A stretch of 64,000 nt of DNA from Paenibacillus sedimenti (GTDB lineage Bacteria; Bacillota; Bacilli; Paenibacillales; NBRC-103111): NCBI RefSeq assembly GCF_014534655.1, contig NZ_JACVVD010000013.1, forward strand, positions 1 through 64,000, in the 5' to 3' direction. A program made the translations under genes and the position numbers. Below the pieces are notes generated by a model. It had not been told where the DNA came from. It ran no database searches and saw only the letters and a program-made list of their open reading frames with translations. Shown one piece after another: positions 39,879 through 48,594 of the stretch. Each line of letters begins with the position of its first letter. The stretch's first letter is position 1.

Positions 39879-42203
39879 GTGCGCTCTTTAAGTTTTCTAA
39901 GCAAAATGACGATCTTCGGGTTCCTGCTCAGCACGCTCCCGGTTATATTCATCGGCGCTTTCGCCTTCGTGACTTCTTCCCAAGAAATCCAAAAGAATGT
40001 CAACGAGGGAAAAATGCAGCTGATCACTCAAATCAACTCAAATGTAGAGCAGAAATTAACAACTGTCAACCATACGCTGAATCAGGTCATTAATTCGACC
40101 GTGCTGAAAAAAGCGATCGATATGCCTCTGACTGTAAACGATTTCATGATGTATGACGATCTGCGAAGCGAGATCCGGTATATGCAATCTTTTGACACAA
40201 AGCTGGAGGATGTCGTCCTGATCAATGTCCGGGAAAACTGGATGATCAAAAATTCGGGCTTGTACCGTTATGACGGCTATCCCTTTTACGATAAGCTTCA
40301 TAGCATCATGACCACCCAGGAGAACAGCACTTGGATACTGAATCCGTCGCAGTGGTTCTATACCGAAGAGAACGCGCGAAGCGTATCCTGCAATTATACC
40401 GTAAGCCTGGTCAAAAAGCTGCCGACAACCGGTCTGGAGAAATACGGCATGGCGCTGGCCAACATCCCTGCCTGCAGCCTGCAGGATATGGTTCAGAGCG
40501 ATGTCGAGCAGCCGGATGATATTCTGATCCTCGATGAGCAGAACCGGATCCTGATGCACCCGGACCCCGCTTTCATCGGCAAGCCCGTGACGGAAGCCGG
40601 ACTGCAGGATGTGCAACAGTTCGCCGGGGCGCTCGGCCAATTCAAAACCAAGATCCACGATAAGCCCTACTCGGTGACTTACCTGAAGTCGAATATGAAC
40701 GGTTGGACGTATTTATCGGCCACCTCTATCGAGAGCTTGACCAAGGAGTCCAGCAAAATCGGAACGTATACCATCTACATCTGCGTACTGATGCTGCTCC
40801 TGTCGATGCTGCTGGCCTGGCTAGGCTCGCGCAAAATGTACTCGCCGATTCAATTGCTGCTCAATCAGATCGGGGAGCTCGTTACCGTGAATCAGAAGCG
40901 CAAAGCGAACGAGTTTCAGTTGATCGGCGAGCAGGTGCATAACCTCTTCCAGTCCAAATCCCAGCTCGAAAAGGAAGTGCGCCAGCATATCGGGCAAGTG
41001 CGCACCTTTTTCTTAATCAAAGCGTTCCAAGGCCATGTAAAGCCGGGCGAGCTGCCGGATAAGCTGGAGCAGTTCGGCTACGGTCCGCAGCTGGGCGACT
41101 GGAAAACGATGTCCGTCATCACCCTGCAAATCGACTCCATTGATAATACTCGCTACGAACGGCGGGATGTAGAGCTTCTGCTCTTCGCGGTCCACAACAT
41201 CATTGAGGAGCTGATCCCGGCGGAGCAGCGGCTCGCGCCGATCATTATCGATCAGACGGTGGTGACGCTGGTCGGTAGTCCCGACGCCGATGCGGCCGCC
41301 TTCCGCAATACGGTTTACGCCCTGACGGAGCAGATGCAGCAGCACGTCTTCAGCTATTTGAATTTGCAAGTCAGCATCGGGATGAGCTTGCCCATCCACT
41401 CTTTCGCAAACATGTCCATGGCCTACCGTGAAGGCTTGGAGGCGCTTAAGCACCGGATCAAGCTGGGCGAAGGCATCATCATTCAGTACGAGAATATCAA
41501 TGCCGGCAAGCATTATTTGAATTTGAACTATCCGAAGTCGATCGAGAACGAGCTGATGGACGCCATCAAGCTGGCGGAAAAAGAGAAGTCCAAGGAGCTG
41601 CTGGGCCAACTGCTCCAGGCCATATTCGCCGCCCCGCTGTCGCCGCAGGAGTACCAAATGCCGCTCGCCCGACTGCTGAACAATTTGCTCATCGTGATGC
41701 AGGAATCCGGCATCAGCCTGAATCAGATTCATCCGGCTAAAGGCTCCCCCTTCGAGGAGCTGCTCGGCCTGCATATCGCGGCGGAAATCGAAGACTGGTT
41801 CTGGACCGGGGTCGTCCATCCGCTGATCCGCATATTCCGCGACCGGCAGGATGCCCAGTACCATAATGTGTCCGAAAAAATTATCGATCTCGTACAGCGT
41901 TATTACGATACCGATCTGACGCTGGAAGAGTGCGCGTCGCGGCTGCATTACAATGCCAACTATTTGAGCAGCATTTTCCGCAAAGAAACGAACTGCTCGT
42001 TCAGCGAATACTTGTCGACCTACCGGTTCAACATGGCCAAAAAATGGCTGACCGAAACCGACATGCCGATCAAGGATATTTCCTCCAAGCTGCGCTACAA
42101 CAATTCGCAAAATTTCATCCGCTCGTTCCGCAAGCAGGAAGGGCTCACGCCCGGTCAGTACCGTGAGAAAACGAAAGAGGGCTTCATAGACCCAGGTCTA
42201 TAA
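39879..42203 (+). CDS. Membrane-anchored AraC-family regulator (YesS/YtdP type)
   Basis: About 774 residues. Two membrane helices (about residues 12-32 and 285-310) flank an extracellular sensor domain (YLSATSIESL at its end). A cytoplasmic middle domain follows, and residues about 665-770 form the AraC DNA-binding domain (LTLEECASRLHYNANYLSSIFRKETNCSFSEYLSTYRFNMAKKWL, then IKDISSKLRYNNSQNFIRSFRKQEGLTPGQYR). This class activates pectin and rhamnogalacturonan genes in Bacillus. It diverges from the binding-protein gene and probably controls the whole locus. GTG 39879 has AAGGTG 9 bases upstream; GTG 39867 is an alternative. Confidence 0.88.
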   Translation: MRSLSFLSKMTIFGFLLSTLPVIFIGAFAFVTSSQEIQKNVNEGKMQLITQINSNVEQKLTTVNHTLNQVINSTVLKKAIDMPLTVNDFMMYDDLRSEIRYMQSFDTKLEDVVLINVRENWMIKNSGLYRYDGYPFYDKLHSIMTTQENSTWILNPSQWFYTEENARSVSCNYTVSLVKKLPTTGLEKYGMALANIPACSLQDMVQSDVEQPDDILILDEQNRILMHPDPAFIGKPVTEAGLQDVQQFAGALGQFKTKIHDKPYSVTYLKSNMNGWTYLSATSIESLTKESSKIGTYTIYICVLMLLLSMLLAWLGSRKMYSPIQLLLNQIGELVTVNQKRKANEFQLIGEQVHNLFQSKSQLEKEVRQHIGQVRTFFLIKAFQGHVKPGELPDKLEQFGYGPQLGDWKTMSVITLQIDSIDNTRYERRDVELLLFAVHNIIEELIPAEQRLAPIIIDQTVVTLVGSPDADAAAFRNTVYALTEQMQQHVFSYLNLQVSIGMSLPIHSFANMSMAYREGLEALKHRIKLGEGIIIQYENINAGKHYLNLNYPKSIENELMDAIKLAEKEKSKELLGQLLQAIFAAPLSPQEYQMPLARLLNNLLIVMQESGISLNQIHPAKGSPFEELLGLHIAAEIEDWFWTGVVHPLIRIFRDRQDAQYHNVSEKIIDLVQRYYDTDLTLEECASRLHYNANYLSSIFRKETNCSFSEYLSTYRFNMAKKWLTETDMPIKDISSKLRYNNSQNFIRSFRKQEGLTPGQYREKTKEGFIDPGL

Positions 42204-42215
42204 AGCCCTCTTGTT
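42176..42215 (+). terminator. Terminator overlapping the 3' end of the AraC regulator gene
   Basis: AGAGGGCTT and TAGACC pair with GGTCTA and AAGCCCTCT, followed by TTGTTC. The stem starts within the last codons of the gene. Confidence 0.8.
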
Positions 42216-42366
42216 CATTCATCTGCAGGGAAACCGGCAGGTTTGGAGCATTGTTGAATTTTTTGAAGCAGTTCATTTACCCGTTCACGTAGCAGAAGTG
42301 CCTCTTGATCGTCCATGCCGACCTGACAGGACAACTGATTACGGATATCCGCGGCTCAGCAGCCAT

Positions 42367-43185
42367 TCAACCGGCAAATTCTTTTTCGATAATCCTGACA
42401 TTCTCCCGGTGGCATTCCTCTGTAAAAGAAGATGGAAAAGCGTGCTCGCGGCCGAGTGCGGCGATAGCGTTCTCATCTTTGGCCATGACGGCCTGAATCA
42501 GCTTCTCCAAATGCCTGGAAGCCAAATCCAGGCGTCTTTGCATTTCCTCTCGATTCGTTGCCGTTTGCCCATGTCCCGGAACCAGCAAGACGACCGAATG
42601 CCGCTCCATAATCTGCTGCGCAGTATGCAGCGTCTGCTTGTACGCTTGGGCGCTATGATAAATAAAAGGCAATTCGAAGTCCGATAAATAATCCCCCGCG
42701 ATCAGAACGCCCATTGGCTCAACCACGGTAAACAGCCCGTCCTCCGTATGGCCCGGAGCAAGATAAAAGGTCAACGCTGTCTCCCCGACCTTCAACTGCT
42801 GGGCATCCTCGCTAACCATCACGTCAAGGTCCGGAAATTGGACGGGGTAGCCACGCTGAATATAATGCTCCGCATCGAAATTGCGGATCAAGGAGAGCTT
42901 GCGCTCTTTTTGCGGATGTTCGCTTAAGCCTTTGCTGCCGATCGTGATGGCGCCGGGAAACGCTTTGTATCCGATAATATGATCAAAATCCCCATGCGTA
43001 AACAATAAATAAAGCGGCCGATCGCCTTTAATTTCATTGACATAATTGACAATCCGCTCGATCTCGCCCGGAAGCCAATTCGGATCTACGATCAATACCA
43101 TGTCTTTGGTCTGAATAACGGTTGAGGTCGTTTGAAATAACGCGCTTTGAAAAACAGTCATATGTTCGTTGCGAAATTGAATCAT
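42367..43185 (-). CDS. MBL-fold hydrolase
   Basis: 272 residues. Metallo-beta-lactamase motif FTHGDFDHIIGYKAF (HxxxDH type, residues about 63-77), then APGHTEDGLFTVV and PGHGQTATNREEMQRR, which hold the remaining metal ligands, plus the central LIAGDYLSDFELPF Asp. It resembles a glyoxalase II-like or quinolone-degrading-type hydrolase; the substrate is unknown. AAGGAGTC lies somewhat far before the ATG at 43185; an internal ATG (M9) is possible. No neighbours in the same direction, so it is probably monocistronic. Confidence 0.85.
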   Translation of the reverse strand: MIQFRNEHMTVFQSALFQTTSTVIQTKDMVLIVDPNWLPGEIERIVNYVNEIKGDRPLYLLFTHGDFDHIIGYKAFPGAITIGSKGLSEHPQKERKLSLIRNFDAEHYIQRGYPVQFPDLDVMVSEDAQQLKVGETALTFYLAPGHTEDGLFTVVEPMGVLIAGDYLSDFELPFIYHSAQAYKQTLHTAQQIMERHSVVLLVPGHGQTATNREEMQRRLDLASRHLEKLIQAVMAKDENAIAALGREHAFPSSFTEECHRENVRIIEKEFAG

Positions 43186-43367
43186 AGGGTGAGATCAGAC
43201 TCCTTCAACTCGGATATACGGTTATCGTATCATCCAAGACAATAAAGGACTAGTTGAATTTGGGCGCCGCCTTACATAGGCCCATTAACTTTTTCTCTAT
43301 CGGGCGGTCACCCACTTGGGGGGTATCTTAATATATTGTGGATATCAACATCATATGAGGTGAAGTT

Positions 43368-43796
43368 ATGGCCGTCGTGAAAGCAAGAGAGCAGGATATT
43401 AATCTTCTAGCCAGATTGCTTCGGGCAGAAGCCGAAGGCGAGGGCGAGAAAGGGATGCTGCTCGTAGGCAATGTAGGGATTAACCGAATTAGAGCCAACT
43501 GCTCCGATTTCAAAAATCTTCGTACCATCCCGCAAATGGTACATCAGCCTCACGCCTTTGAAGCCCTCCAGCATGGCTATTTCTATCAAAGTGCGAGGGA
43601 TCGGGAGAAACGCCTGGCGCGCAGAGCGGTAAACGGCGAGCGACAATGGCCCGCTAAGTTCAGTCTGTGGTATTTCAGACCACCGGGAGACTGTCCGCCT
43701 ACCTGGTACAATCAGCCGCTCGTAGGCCGCTTCCGGAAACACTGCTTTTATCAACCGACATCTATAGAATGTGAGAATATCTTTAATACGTATTAA
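43368..43796 (+). CDS. cwlJ: Spore cortex-lytic cell wall hydrolase CwlJ
   Basis: 142 residues, close to CwlJ along its whole length: VVKAREQDINLLARLLRAEAEGEGEKGMLLVGNVGINRIRANCSDFKN holds the catalytic Glu, and MVHQPHAFEALQHGYFY, WPAKFSLWYFRPPGDCPPTWYNQPLVGRFRKHCFY close the domain. CwlJ degrades cortex peptidoglycan during germination, usually with GerQ, which is not seen nearby. It lacks a signal peptide, as the family does. GAGGTGAAGTT precedes the ATG. A short hairpin follows. Confidence 0.94.
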   Translation: MAVVKAREQDINLLARLLRAEAEGEGEKGMLLVGNVGINRIRANCSDFKNLRTIPQMVHQPHAFEALQHGYFYQSARDREKRLARRAVNGERQWPAKFSLWYFRPPGDCPPTWYNQPLVGRFRKHCFYQPTSIECENIFNTY

Positions 43797-43802
43797 CACT
43801 AC

Positions 43803-43820
43803 GGAGCCGAAAGGCTCTTT
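43803..43820 (+). terminator. Short GNRA-capped terminator after cwlJ
   Basis: GGAGCC-GAAA-GGCTC then TTT. The stem is short (5-6 bp) but has a stable GAAA tetraloop. The oxdC remnant begins 18 bp after it. Confidence 0.6.
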
Positions 43821-43837
43821 AGTTCTCCTTCTCGGAT

Positions 43838-44179
43838 ACGCACGACGAATGGCAGTACTATCTGTCCGGTACAGGGCGCATGACGGCCTTTTCCGCGAAC
43901 GGCAATGCACGTACCTTCGATGTTAGAGCCGGGGACGTCGGGTACGTACCTTTTGCCTACGGTCATTACATTCAGAACACGGGCACTGAGACCCTATGGT
44001 TCCTGGAAATGTTCCGAAGCGACCGGTACGCCGATCTCTCTTTGAATCAGTGGATGGCGCTATCGCCCGAGCAGCTGGTTCAGAGCAATTTGAATGCATC
44101 GCCGGAACTGATGGGCTCTTTGCGGAAAGCGAAATGGCCGGTCGTGAAGTATACGGATACGGATATGAGCAATGGCTGA
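43838..44179 (+). pseudogene. oxdC: oxdC (oxalate decarboxylase) 3' remnant
   Basis: Reading from 43838 gives THDEWQYYLSGTGRMTAFSANG, then RAGDVGYVPFAYGHYIQNTG, LEMFRSDRYADLSLNQWMA and KAKWPVVKY. That is the C-terminal part of the second cupin of bicupin oxalate decarboxylase (the intact enzyme is about 385 residues). Roughly 270 residues, including the first manganese site, are missing. A TAG lies in frame at 43820-43822. The internal ATG at 43880 has no ribosome site. The remnant keeps a downstream terminator (44206). It joins right after the cwlJ terminator. Confidence 0.85.
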
Positions 44180-44205
44180 AGCAACGGATACCGATCATCT
44201 ATTAT

Positions 44206-44238
44206 CACACTGACATTATGTTGTCAGTGTGTTTTCGT
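44206..44238 (+). terminator. Terminator after the oxdC remnant
   Basis: CACACTGACA pairs with TGTCAGTGTG around TTATGT, followed by TTTTCGTT. It is a perfect 10-bp stem. Confidence 0.85.
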
Positions 44239-44289
44239 TATACTGGAAATAGAGAATGAGATCGGAAACATGGGGAGGCTTATTCAAAC

Positions 44290-45435
44290 ATGGACGTACA
44301 GGAGGCTTATAAAAATAATAGAGGCAGTAGGAATACTCAATCGGAACGGGTGCTCCGCCCGCGTAACCTGAACCGCGCACTGCTTGAGCGCCAGCTGCTG
44401 CTGCGCCGCTCTGCCATGTCCGTTCCAGATGCTCTGGAGCAACTGGCAGGCTTGCAAACGCAAGCGCCGAACCCGCCATACATCGGGCTCTGGTCGCGTC
44501 TCGCCGGCTTCCGCCACGAGGCTTTGTCGCGCTTGATCGTGGACAAGAGCGCCGTACGCATCGCGCTCATGCGCTCGACCCTGCACCTCGTCAGCGCCCG
44601 GGACTGCCTAACGTTCCGGCCTGTGCTGCAGCCCGTGCTGGAGCGCGGACTGCAGAGCGCCTACGGCAAGCACCTAAACGGGCTTGACGCGGATGCGCTC
44701 GCGGCCGCCGGCCGGGCGCTGGTGGAGGCACAGCCGCGCACGTTCAGCGAACTCGGCGCGCTGCTGGCCGAGCGGTGGCCGGACCGTGAGCCCGCCGCGC
44801 TGGCAGCGGCTGTGCGCACGTGGGTGCCGCTCGTGCAGGTGCCGCCCCGTGGCGTCTGGGGCGCAAGCGGGCAGGCCAGCCACACGTCTGCCGAGGAATG
44901 GCTGAGCCTTCCGCTTGCGGCCGATACCGCCCCGGACGCGATGATCCTGCGCTACCTGAGCGCATTCGGTCCCGCGACGGTCAAGGACATGCAGGTCTGG
45001 TCAGGCTTGACCAGACTGAGCGAGGTCGTCCGGCGGCTTCGCCCGCAGCTGCGCACGTTCCGGGACGAACATGGCAGCGAGCTGTTCGACCTTCCGGATG
45101 CTCCGCTCCCGGATGCGGACACGCCCGCGCCTGTGCGCTTTCTCTCCGAGTTCGACAACATGCTCCTGTCCTACGCGGACCGTACCCGGATTATGGCCGA
45201 AGAATACCGTGCACGGGTATTCACCGTGAATGGCATTATACGCGCCGCCATTCTCGTCGATGGCTTTGTTCGCGGCATATGGAAGATCGAGCTTATGAAG
45301 GATGCAGCCGTGCTCGTCATTGAACTGTTCGAGCCCCTATCTTCCCAGGATCGCGAAGCTTTAATCGAAGAAGGCGGACGGTTGCTCACTTTCGCCGCTG
45401 CTGAGGCCCAGTCTCACGACATCCGCTTTACTTAA
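44290..45435 (+). CDS. Winged-helix DNA-binding protein, AlkZ/YcaQ-like (HTH_42 family)
   Basis: 381 residues. Family features: LERQLLLRRSAMSVPDALEQLAGLQTQAPNPPYIGLWSRL near the N-terminus (helix pair with QxQ-like LAGLQTQ), SAVRIALMRSTLHLVSARDC, and the C-terminal DNMLLSYADRTRIMAEEYRARVFTVNGIIRAAILVDGFVRGIWKI. AlkZ and YcaQ are glycosylases that remove bulky or cross-linked bases; this branch lacks a firm role. Codon use is much more GC-rich (long CG-only stretches) than the surrounding genes, hinting at transfer or a high-GC origin. GGGGAGG precedes the ATG. Its end overlaps the YkgJ gene by 8 bp tail to tail. Confidence 0.82.
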   Translation: MDVQEAYKNNRGSRNTQSERVLRPRNLNRALLERQLLLRRSAMSVPDALEQLAGLQTQAPNPPYIGLWSRLAGFRHEALSRLIVDKSAVRIALMRSTLHLVSARDCLTFRPVLQPVLERGLQSAYGKHLNGLDADALAAAGRALVEAQPRTFSELGALLAERWPDREPAALAAAVRTWVPLVQVPPRGVWGASGQASHTSAEEWLSLPLAADTAPDAMILRYLSAFGPATVKDMQVWSGLTRLSEVVRRLRPQLRTFRDEHGSELFDLPDAPLPDADTPAPVRFLSEFDNMLLSYADRTRIMAEEYRARVFTVNGIIRAAILVDGFVRGIWKIELMKDAAVLVIELFEPLSSQDREALIEEGGRLLTFAAAEAQSHDIRFT

Positions 45436-45778
45436 AATCACGCCAAGTAAAATCGACGGATAAAATGCCTACGGTCGAACCTAGCGAGCGCCATGGTTCG
45501 GCCGCAGCCGCTTTCGGTTTCCGAAAGCAAACCAAATTGCTGTAATGTCCGAACGCCCGGCATACGGAGGGTCTTGCATCGTGAATGCCGCATTTATCTT
45601 TTTCCATATCGTAAAACATACAGGTTCCAAAATGACGCTGCTGATTTTTAAGCTCCACACGAATTTTGGCAGGCATCGCCTTTACTTTCTTGCGGATCTT
45701 TTTCAGCTCTTGCTCGGTGACGGGTACGGGGCCGCAGCACAACCCTCTGCAACCTTGGCATGGAAGATGACTATTCAT
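45428..45778 (-). CDS. YkgJ-family cysteine-cluster protein
   Basis: 116 residues from the ATG at 45778 (AAGGAGG upstream). The pattern CQGCRGLCCGPVPVT (C-x2-C-x3-CC), GTCMFYDMEKDKCGIHDARPSVCRAFGHY marks the zinc/iron-chelating CxxCxxxCC family. The role is unknown; metal binding is inferred from the eight cysteines. It ends tail to tail with the HTH_42 gene (8-bp overlap). Confidence 0.88.
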   Translation of the reverse strand: MNSHLPCQGCRGLCCGPVPVTEQELKKIRKKVKAMPAKIRVELKNQQRHFGTCMFYDMEKDKCGIHDARPSVCRAFGHYSNLVCFRKPKAAAAEPWRSLGSTVGILSVDFTWRDFK

Positions 45779-46017
45779 AGCAACCTCCTTGAATGGATGA
45801 TTATGGATATTAACGAGGACAAATATACAAGAAATTATCATATTCTCCGATTCTATTCAATTCATATTTTTCCTTCAGGCGGGGCATCCCTTCAGTCTCA
45901 ACAATACCTGGGGGGCACTACCGGCAAGAATCAGCTTACTTCGACATGAACCTGATGGTATATTTTGTATGTACGTTTGTGCGAACGTTTGCTCATTATG
46001 ATCAATGGAGGGAAATG

Positions 46018-46537
46018 ATGAACAATCAATTGAAAGCCTTATATATTTCTACGGAGGTTTATCCTTTTGCCAAAACAGGCGGACTTGTCGATGTATCCGC
46101 ATTTCTTCCTAAGTCCTTGCGTGCGCTCAGTTATGACGTGCGGATCATGATGCCAAAATTCAAACCGTCAAAGAAAGGTTGAAGACAATCTCCGATTCGT
46201 CGCCGCCCTTGAGATCGAAATCTCCGGGAAGTTGTTGCCCTGCACCGTAGAAATGATTGAACATAACGGAAACATCGTCTACTTTATCGATTGTCCGTAT
46301 TATTTTGACAGGGAACGGATTTATGACTACGAGGATGAATTGGAGCGTTTTGTTTTCTTTTGCAAATCCGCGCTTGCCTCTCTTCCCTTGCTTGGATTCA
46401 AACCTGACGTCCTACACTGCAATGATTGGCCGACCGGGTTTGTCCCCTTTTTCTTAAAAACCGCATACGGCCAACAACCTTCGGCTCGGTCCTATATTCA
46501 ACTGTACGAGAGCCTTCTAAGTGATTCTTTGGCTTAA
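46018..46537 (+). pseudogene. glgA: glgA (glycogen synthase) 5' remnant with frameshift
   Basis: The start is intact (GGAGGG before ATG-ATG at 46015/46018): NQLKALYISTEVYPFAKTGG contains the K-T-G-G ADP-glucose motif, then LVDVSAFLPKSLRALSYDVRIMMPKF. The frame then stops at 46180-46182. In another frame the protein continues: IEISGKLLPCTVEMIEHNGNIVYFIDCPYYFDRERIYDYEDELERFVFFCKSAL, then GFKPDVLHCNDWPTGFVP. Similarity ends near 46480. Only about 150 of about 480 residues remain, so the enzyme is dead. No other glg gene is nearby. Confidence 0.9.
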
Positions 46538-46553
46538 AGCCTAACTCTTTAGA

Positions 46554-46586
46554 AACCAGCAGCCCAGGTTGCTGGTGTTTTATTTG
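46554..46586 (+). terminator. Terminator after the glgA remnant
   Basis: ACCAGCA pairs with TGCTGGT around GCCCAGGT, followed by GTTTTATTTG. Confidence 0.75.
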
Positions 46587-46950
46587 ACTCTGCTGTGCCT
46601 CAGTTGTTCAAAGTTCAGGGAGAATTGTTGCATTTTGTACAACTAAACATAAATAATAGTGACCTACTTGACGGTTATGCTGTATTCCCTACAACAAAAA
46701 ACTGTAATACATTCACTTTTCATGCATGATGGCTGCTTGTTACTGCACATTTTGCAACAATATTCATTTCGGGCGAACAAATCCACTTTTTTGTTGCATC
46801 AAATACAATAATTTCTCGCCTTTGTCATCAGACTTGGCACATGGTTACATCAAAGTGCTTTGAGCACCTCAAAGTGCGTACTTCTCAACGGCAGCTCCTT
46901 CCTGCACAATAGCGTTAAACCTCAACCAATCAATAAGGAGCTGAAGTTCA
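46587..46950. other. Gene-free gap with degenerate TTGTTGCAT / TGCAACAA words
   Basis: Three related words recur: TTGTTGCATTTTGTACAA (46624), TGCACATTTTGCAACAA (46743) and TTGTTGCATCAAATACAATAA (46791). CAAAGTGC is repeated at 46851 and 46870. No open frame, promoter or RNA gene was found. The end contains AAGGAG before the PRISE gene start. Confidence 0.4.
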
Positions 46951-48021
46951 ATGATGAATGAATCTACAACAACGCGCAAAGTTGCTTTAGTCATAGGTGC
47001 AAATGGAGTCATCGGCCGCAATCTGATCGATCACCTTGCAACACTTCCCGAATGGGATGTGATCGGCGTTTCGCGTCGGGGCGGGGAATCGAATGATAAG
47101 GTTCAGTATGTAGCCGCCGACCTGCTCGACAAAGATGATGCGCGCGCAAAGTTAGGCGCTCTAACCAAGGTTACACATATCTTCTATGCCGCTTATCAGG
47201 ATCGCCCGACTTGGGCTGAACTTGTTGCACCTAATCTGGCCATGTTAGTGAACACTGTTGATGCCATCGAGCCGATCGCACCCGGTCTTAAGCATGTCAG
47301 CCTGATGCAGGGCTATAAGGTTTACGGGGCACATCTGGGCCCTTTCAAAACACCGGCTCGTGAAACGGATGCATTCCATATGCCGCCCGAGTTCAATGTC
47401 GATCAGCAAAATTTCTTAGAGCAACGGCAAATAGGCAAAGCCTGGACATGGTCGGCGCTCCGCCCTTCAGTCGTTTGCGGCTTTGCGCTTGGAAATCCGA
47501 TGAACCTCGCCATGGTGATTGCGATCTACGCTTCGATCTCGAAAGAGCTTGGCATCCCATTACGATTTCCCGGCAAACCGGACGCTTACGACAGCCTGTT
47601 GGAGATGACAGATGCCGGACTTCTCGCAAAAGCTACGGTCTGGGCGGCAACGGACGAGCGCTGCGCCAACCAGGCGTTCAATATCACGAACGGCGATCTG
47701 TTCCGCTGGAACGAATTATGGCCGAAGATCGCCGGCTACTTCGGCCTGGAAACAGCGCCGCCGCTGCAGATGTCGCTTGACGTCGTCATGGCGGACAAGG
47801 AAGAGCTTTGGAACGCGATGGTCCGGAAGCACGGGCTTGCGCAGCATGCCTACAGCGACGTTTCCTCCTGGCGTTTCGGCGATTTTGTATTCTCTTGGGA
47901 TTATGACTTCTTCGCTGACGGATCGAAGGCCCGCCGATTCGGATTTCACGAATTCGTGGATACTGAAGCGATGTTCATGAGCATCTTCGACGATTTCCGT
48001 CGGCGCAAAGTTATTCCATAA
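46951..48021 (+). CDS. SDR-family PRISE-type enone reductase (progesterone 5-beta-reductase-like)
   Basis: 356 residues. Rossmann motif ALVIGANGVIGRNLIDHL (G-x-x-G-x-x-G, residues about 11-28), then DLLDKDDARAKL, THIFYAAYQDRPTWAELVAPNLAML, the active-site KHVSLMQGYKVYGAHLGP (Tyr and Lys) and the family pattern RPSVVCGFALGNPMNLA. PRISE enzymes reduce activated enones with NADPH. The natural substrate is unknown. AAGGAGC precedes the ATG. It is convergent with the second HxlR gene, which may regulate it or a neighbour. Confidence 0.88.
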   Translation: MMNESTTTRKVALVIGANGVIGRNLIDHLATLPEWDVIGVSRRGGESNDKVQYVAADLLDKDDARAKLGALTKVTHIFYAAYQDRPTWAELVAPNLAMLVNTVDAIEPIAPGLKHVSLMQGYKVYGAHLGPFKTPARETDAFHMPPEFNVDQQNFLEQRQIGKAWTWSALRPSVVCGFALGNPMNLAMVIAIYASISKELGIPLRFPGKPDAYDSLLEMTDAGLLAKATVWAATDERCANQAFNITNGDLFRWNELWPKIAGYFGLETAPPLQMSLDVVMADKEELWNAMVRKHGLAQHAYSDVSSWRFGDFVFSWDYDFFADGSKARRFGFHEFVDTEAMFMSIFDDFRRRKVIP

Positions 48022-48029
48022 AATGAAGA

Positions 48030-48062
48030 AAAGCCGCCCTTGTCCAAAGGGTGGCTTCTTAT
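48030..48062. terminator. Terminator between the PRISE and HxlR genes
   Basis: AAGCCGCCC pairs with GGGTGGCTT around TTGTCCAAA. It is followed by CTT, and on the other strand by TTTTC. Confidence 0.75.
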
Positions 48063-48439
48063 GTATGATCCGCGTCTTCAAGCCGCGGTTTGATCAGAAC
48101 GGCAGCCTTCTCCCCATACGTTCGCTCTATATGCGAATCCCCCCATCTGCACATCGCGTGCAGGATTTCCTTCAAGCTCCAGCCATACTCTGTCAGCTCA
48201 TACTCGACTTTAGGCGGAACCTGATTGTACGAAATGCGCGAGACGACGCCCGCTTCTTCAAGCTCACGAAGCTGCTCCGTTAATACTTTTTGCGTAATGG
48301 AGGGGATCAAGCTTTTGAATTCGTTGTTGCGTTTCTTGCCAAAGGTTAAATGGAAGAGAATGACGGGTTTCCACTTTCCGCCCATCACCTCAAGGGTAGC
48401 CTCAACGGCAGTGTTGTAAATCTTGTCAGGGTCTTTCAT
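48059..48439 (-). CDS. HxlR-family transcriptional regulator
   Basis: About 126 residues from the ATG at 48439 (GGAGGCG upstream); in-frame codons further upstream lack a site. HxlR winged-helix: YNTAVEATLEVMGGKWKPVILFHLTFGKKRNNEFKSLIPSITQKVLTEQLRELEEAGVVSRISYNQVPPKVEYELTEYGWSL. The usual N-terminal redox Cys is absent, so it is not clearly a thiol sensor, unlike the regulator at 27966. It is convergent with the PRISE gene. Confidence 0.88.
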   Translation of the reverse strand: MKDPDKIYNTAVEATLEVMGGKWKPVILFHLTFGKKRNNEFKSLIPSITQKVLTEQLRELEEAGVVSRISYNQVPPKVEYELTEYGWSLKEILHAMCRWGDSHIERTYGEKAAVLIKPRLEDADHT

Positions 48440-48526
48440 GACACGCTTCGCCTCCAATCTCCCAGTAATTTCGCCACGGCTCTGCCGCAAACCTCTTCCT
48501 CTGCCAAATTCCCGTAAAATGCAAAA

Positions 48527-48560
48527 TGACCGGTAAATGAGGACATTTACCGGTTTCTGC
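48527..48560 (-). terminator. Terminator after the GH78 gene
   Basis: ACCGGTAAATG (48529-48539) pairs perfectly with CATTTACCGGT (48544-48554) around AGGA. On the minus strand it is followed by CATTTTGCATTTT. It ends the rhamnosidase operon. Confidence 0.85.
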
Positions 48561-48594
48561 GACTTGCATGACAAGCGATATTCGCAATTCCCTT

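Noticed and set aside
46587..46950. Riboswitch or T-box leader before the PRISE gene
   Set aside because: No conserved T-box or riboswitch core words and no terminator near the gene start were found.
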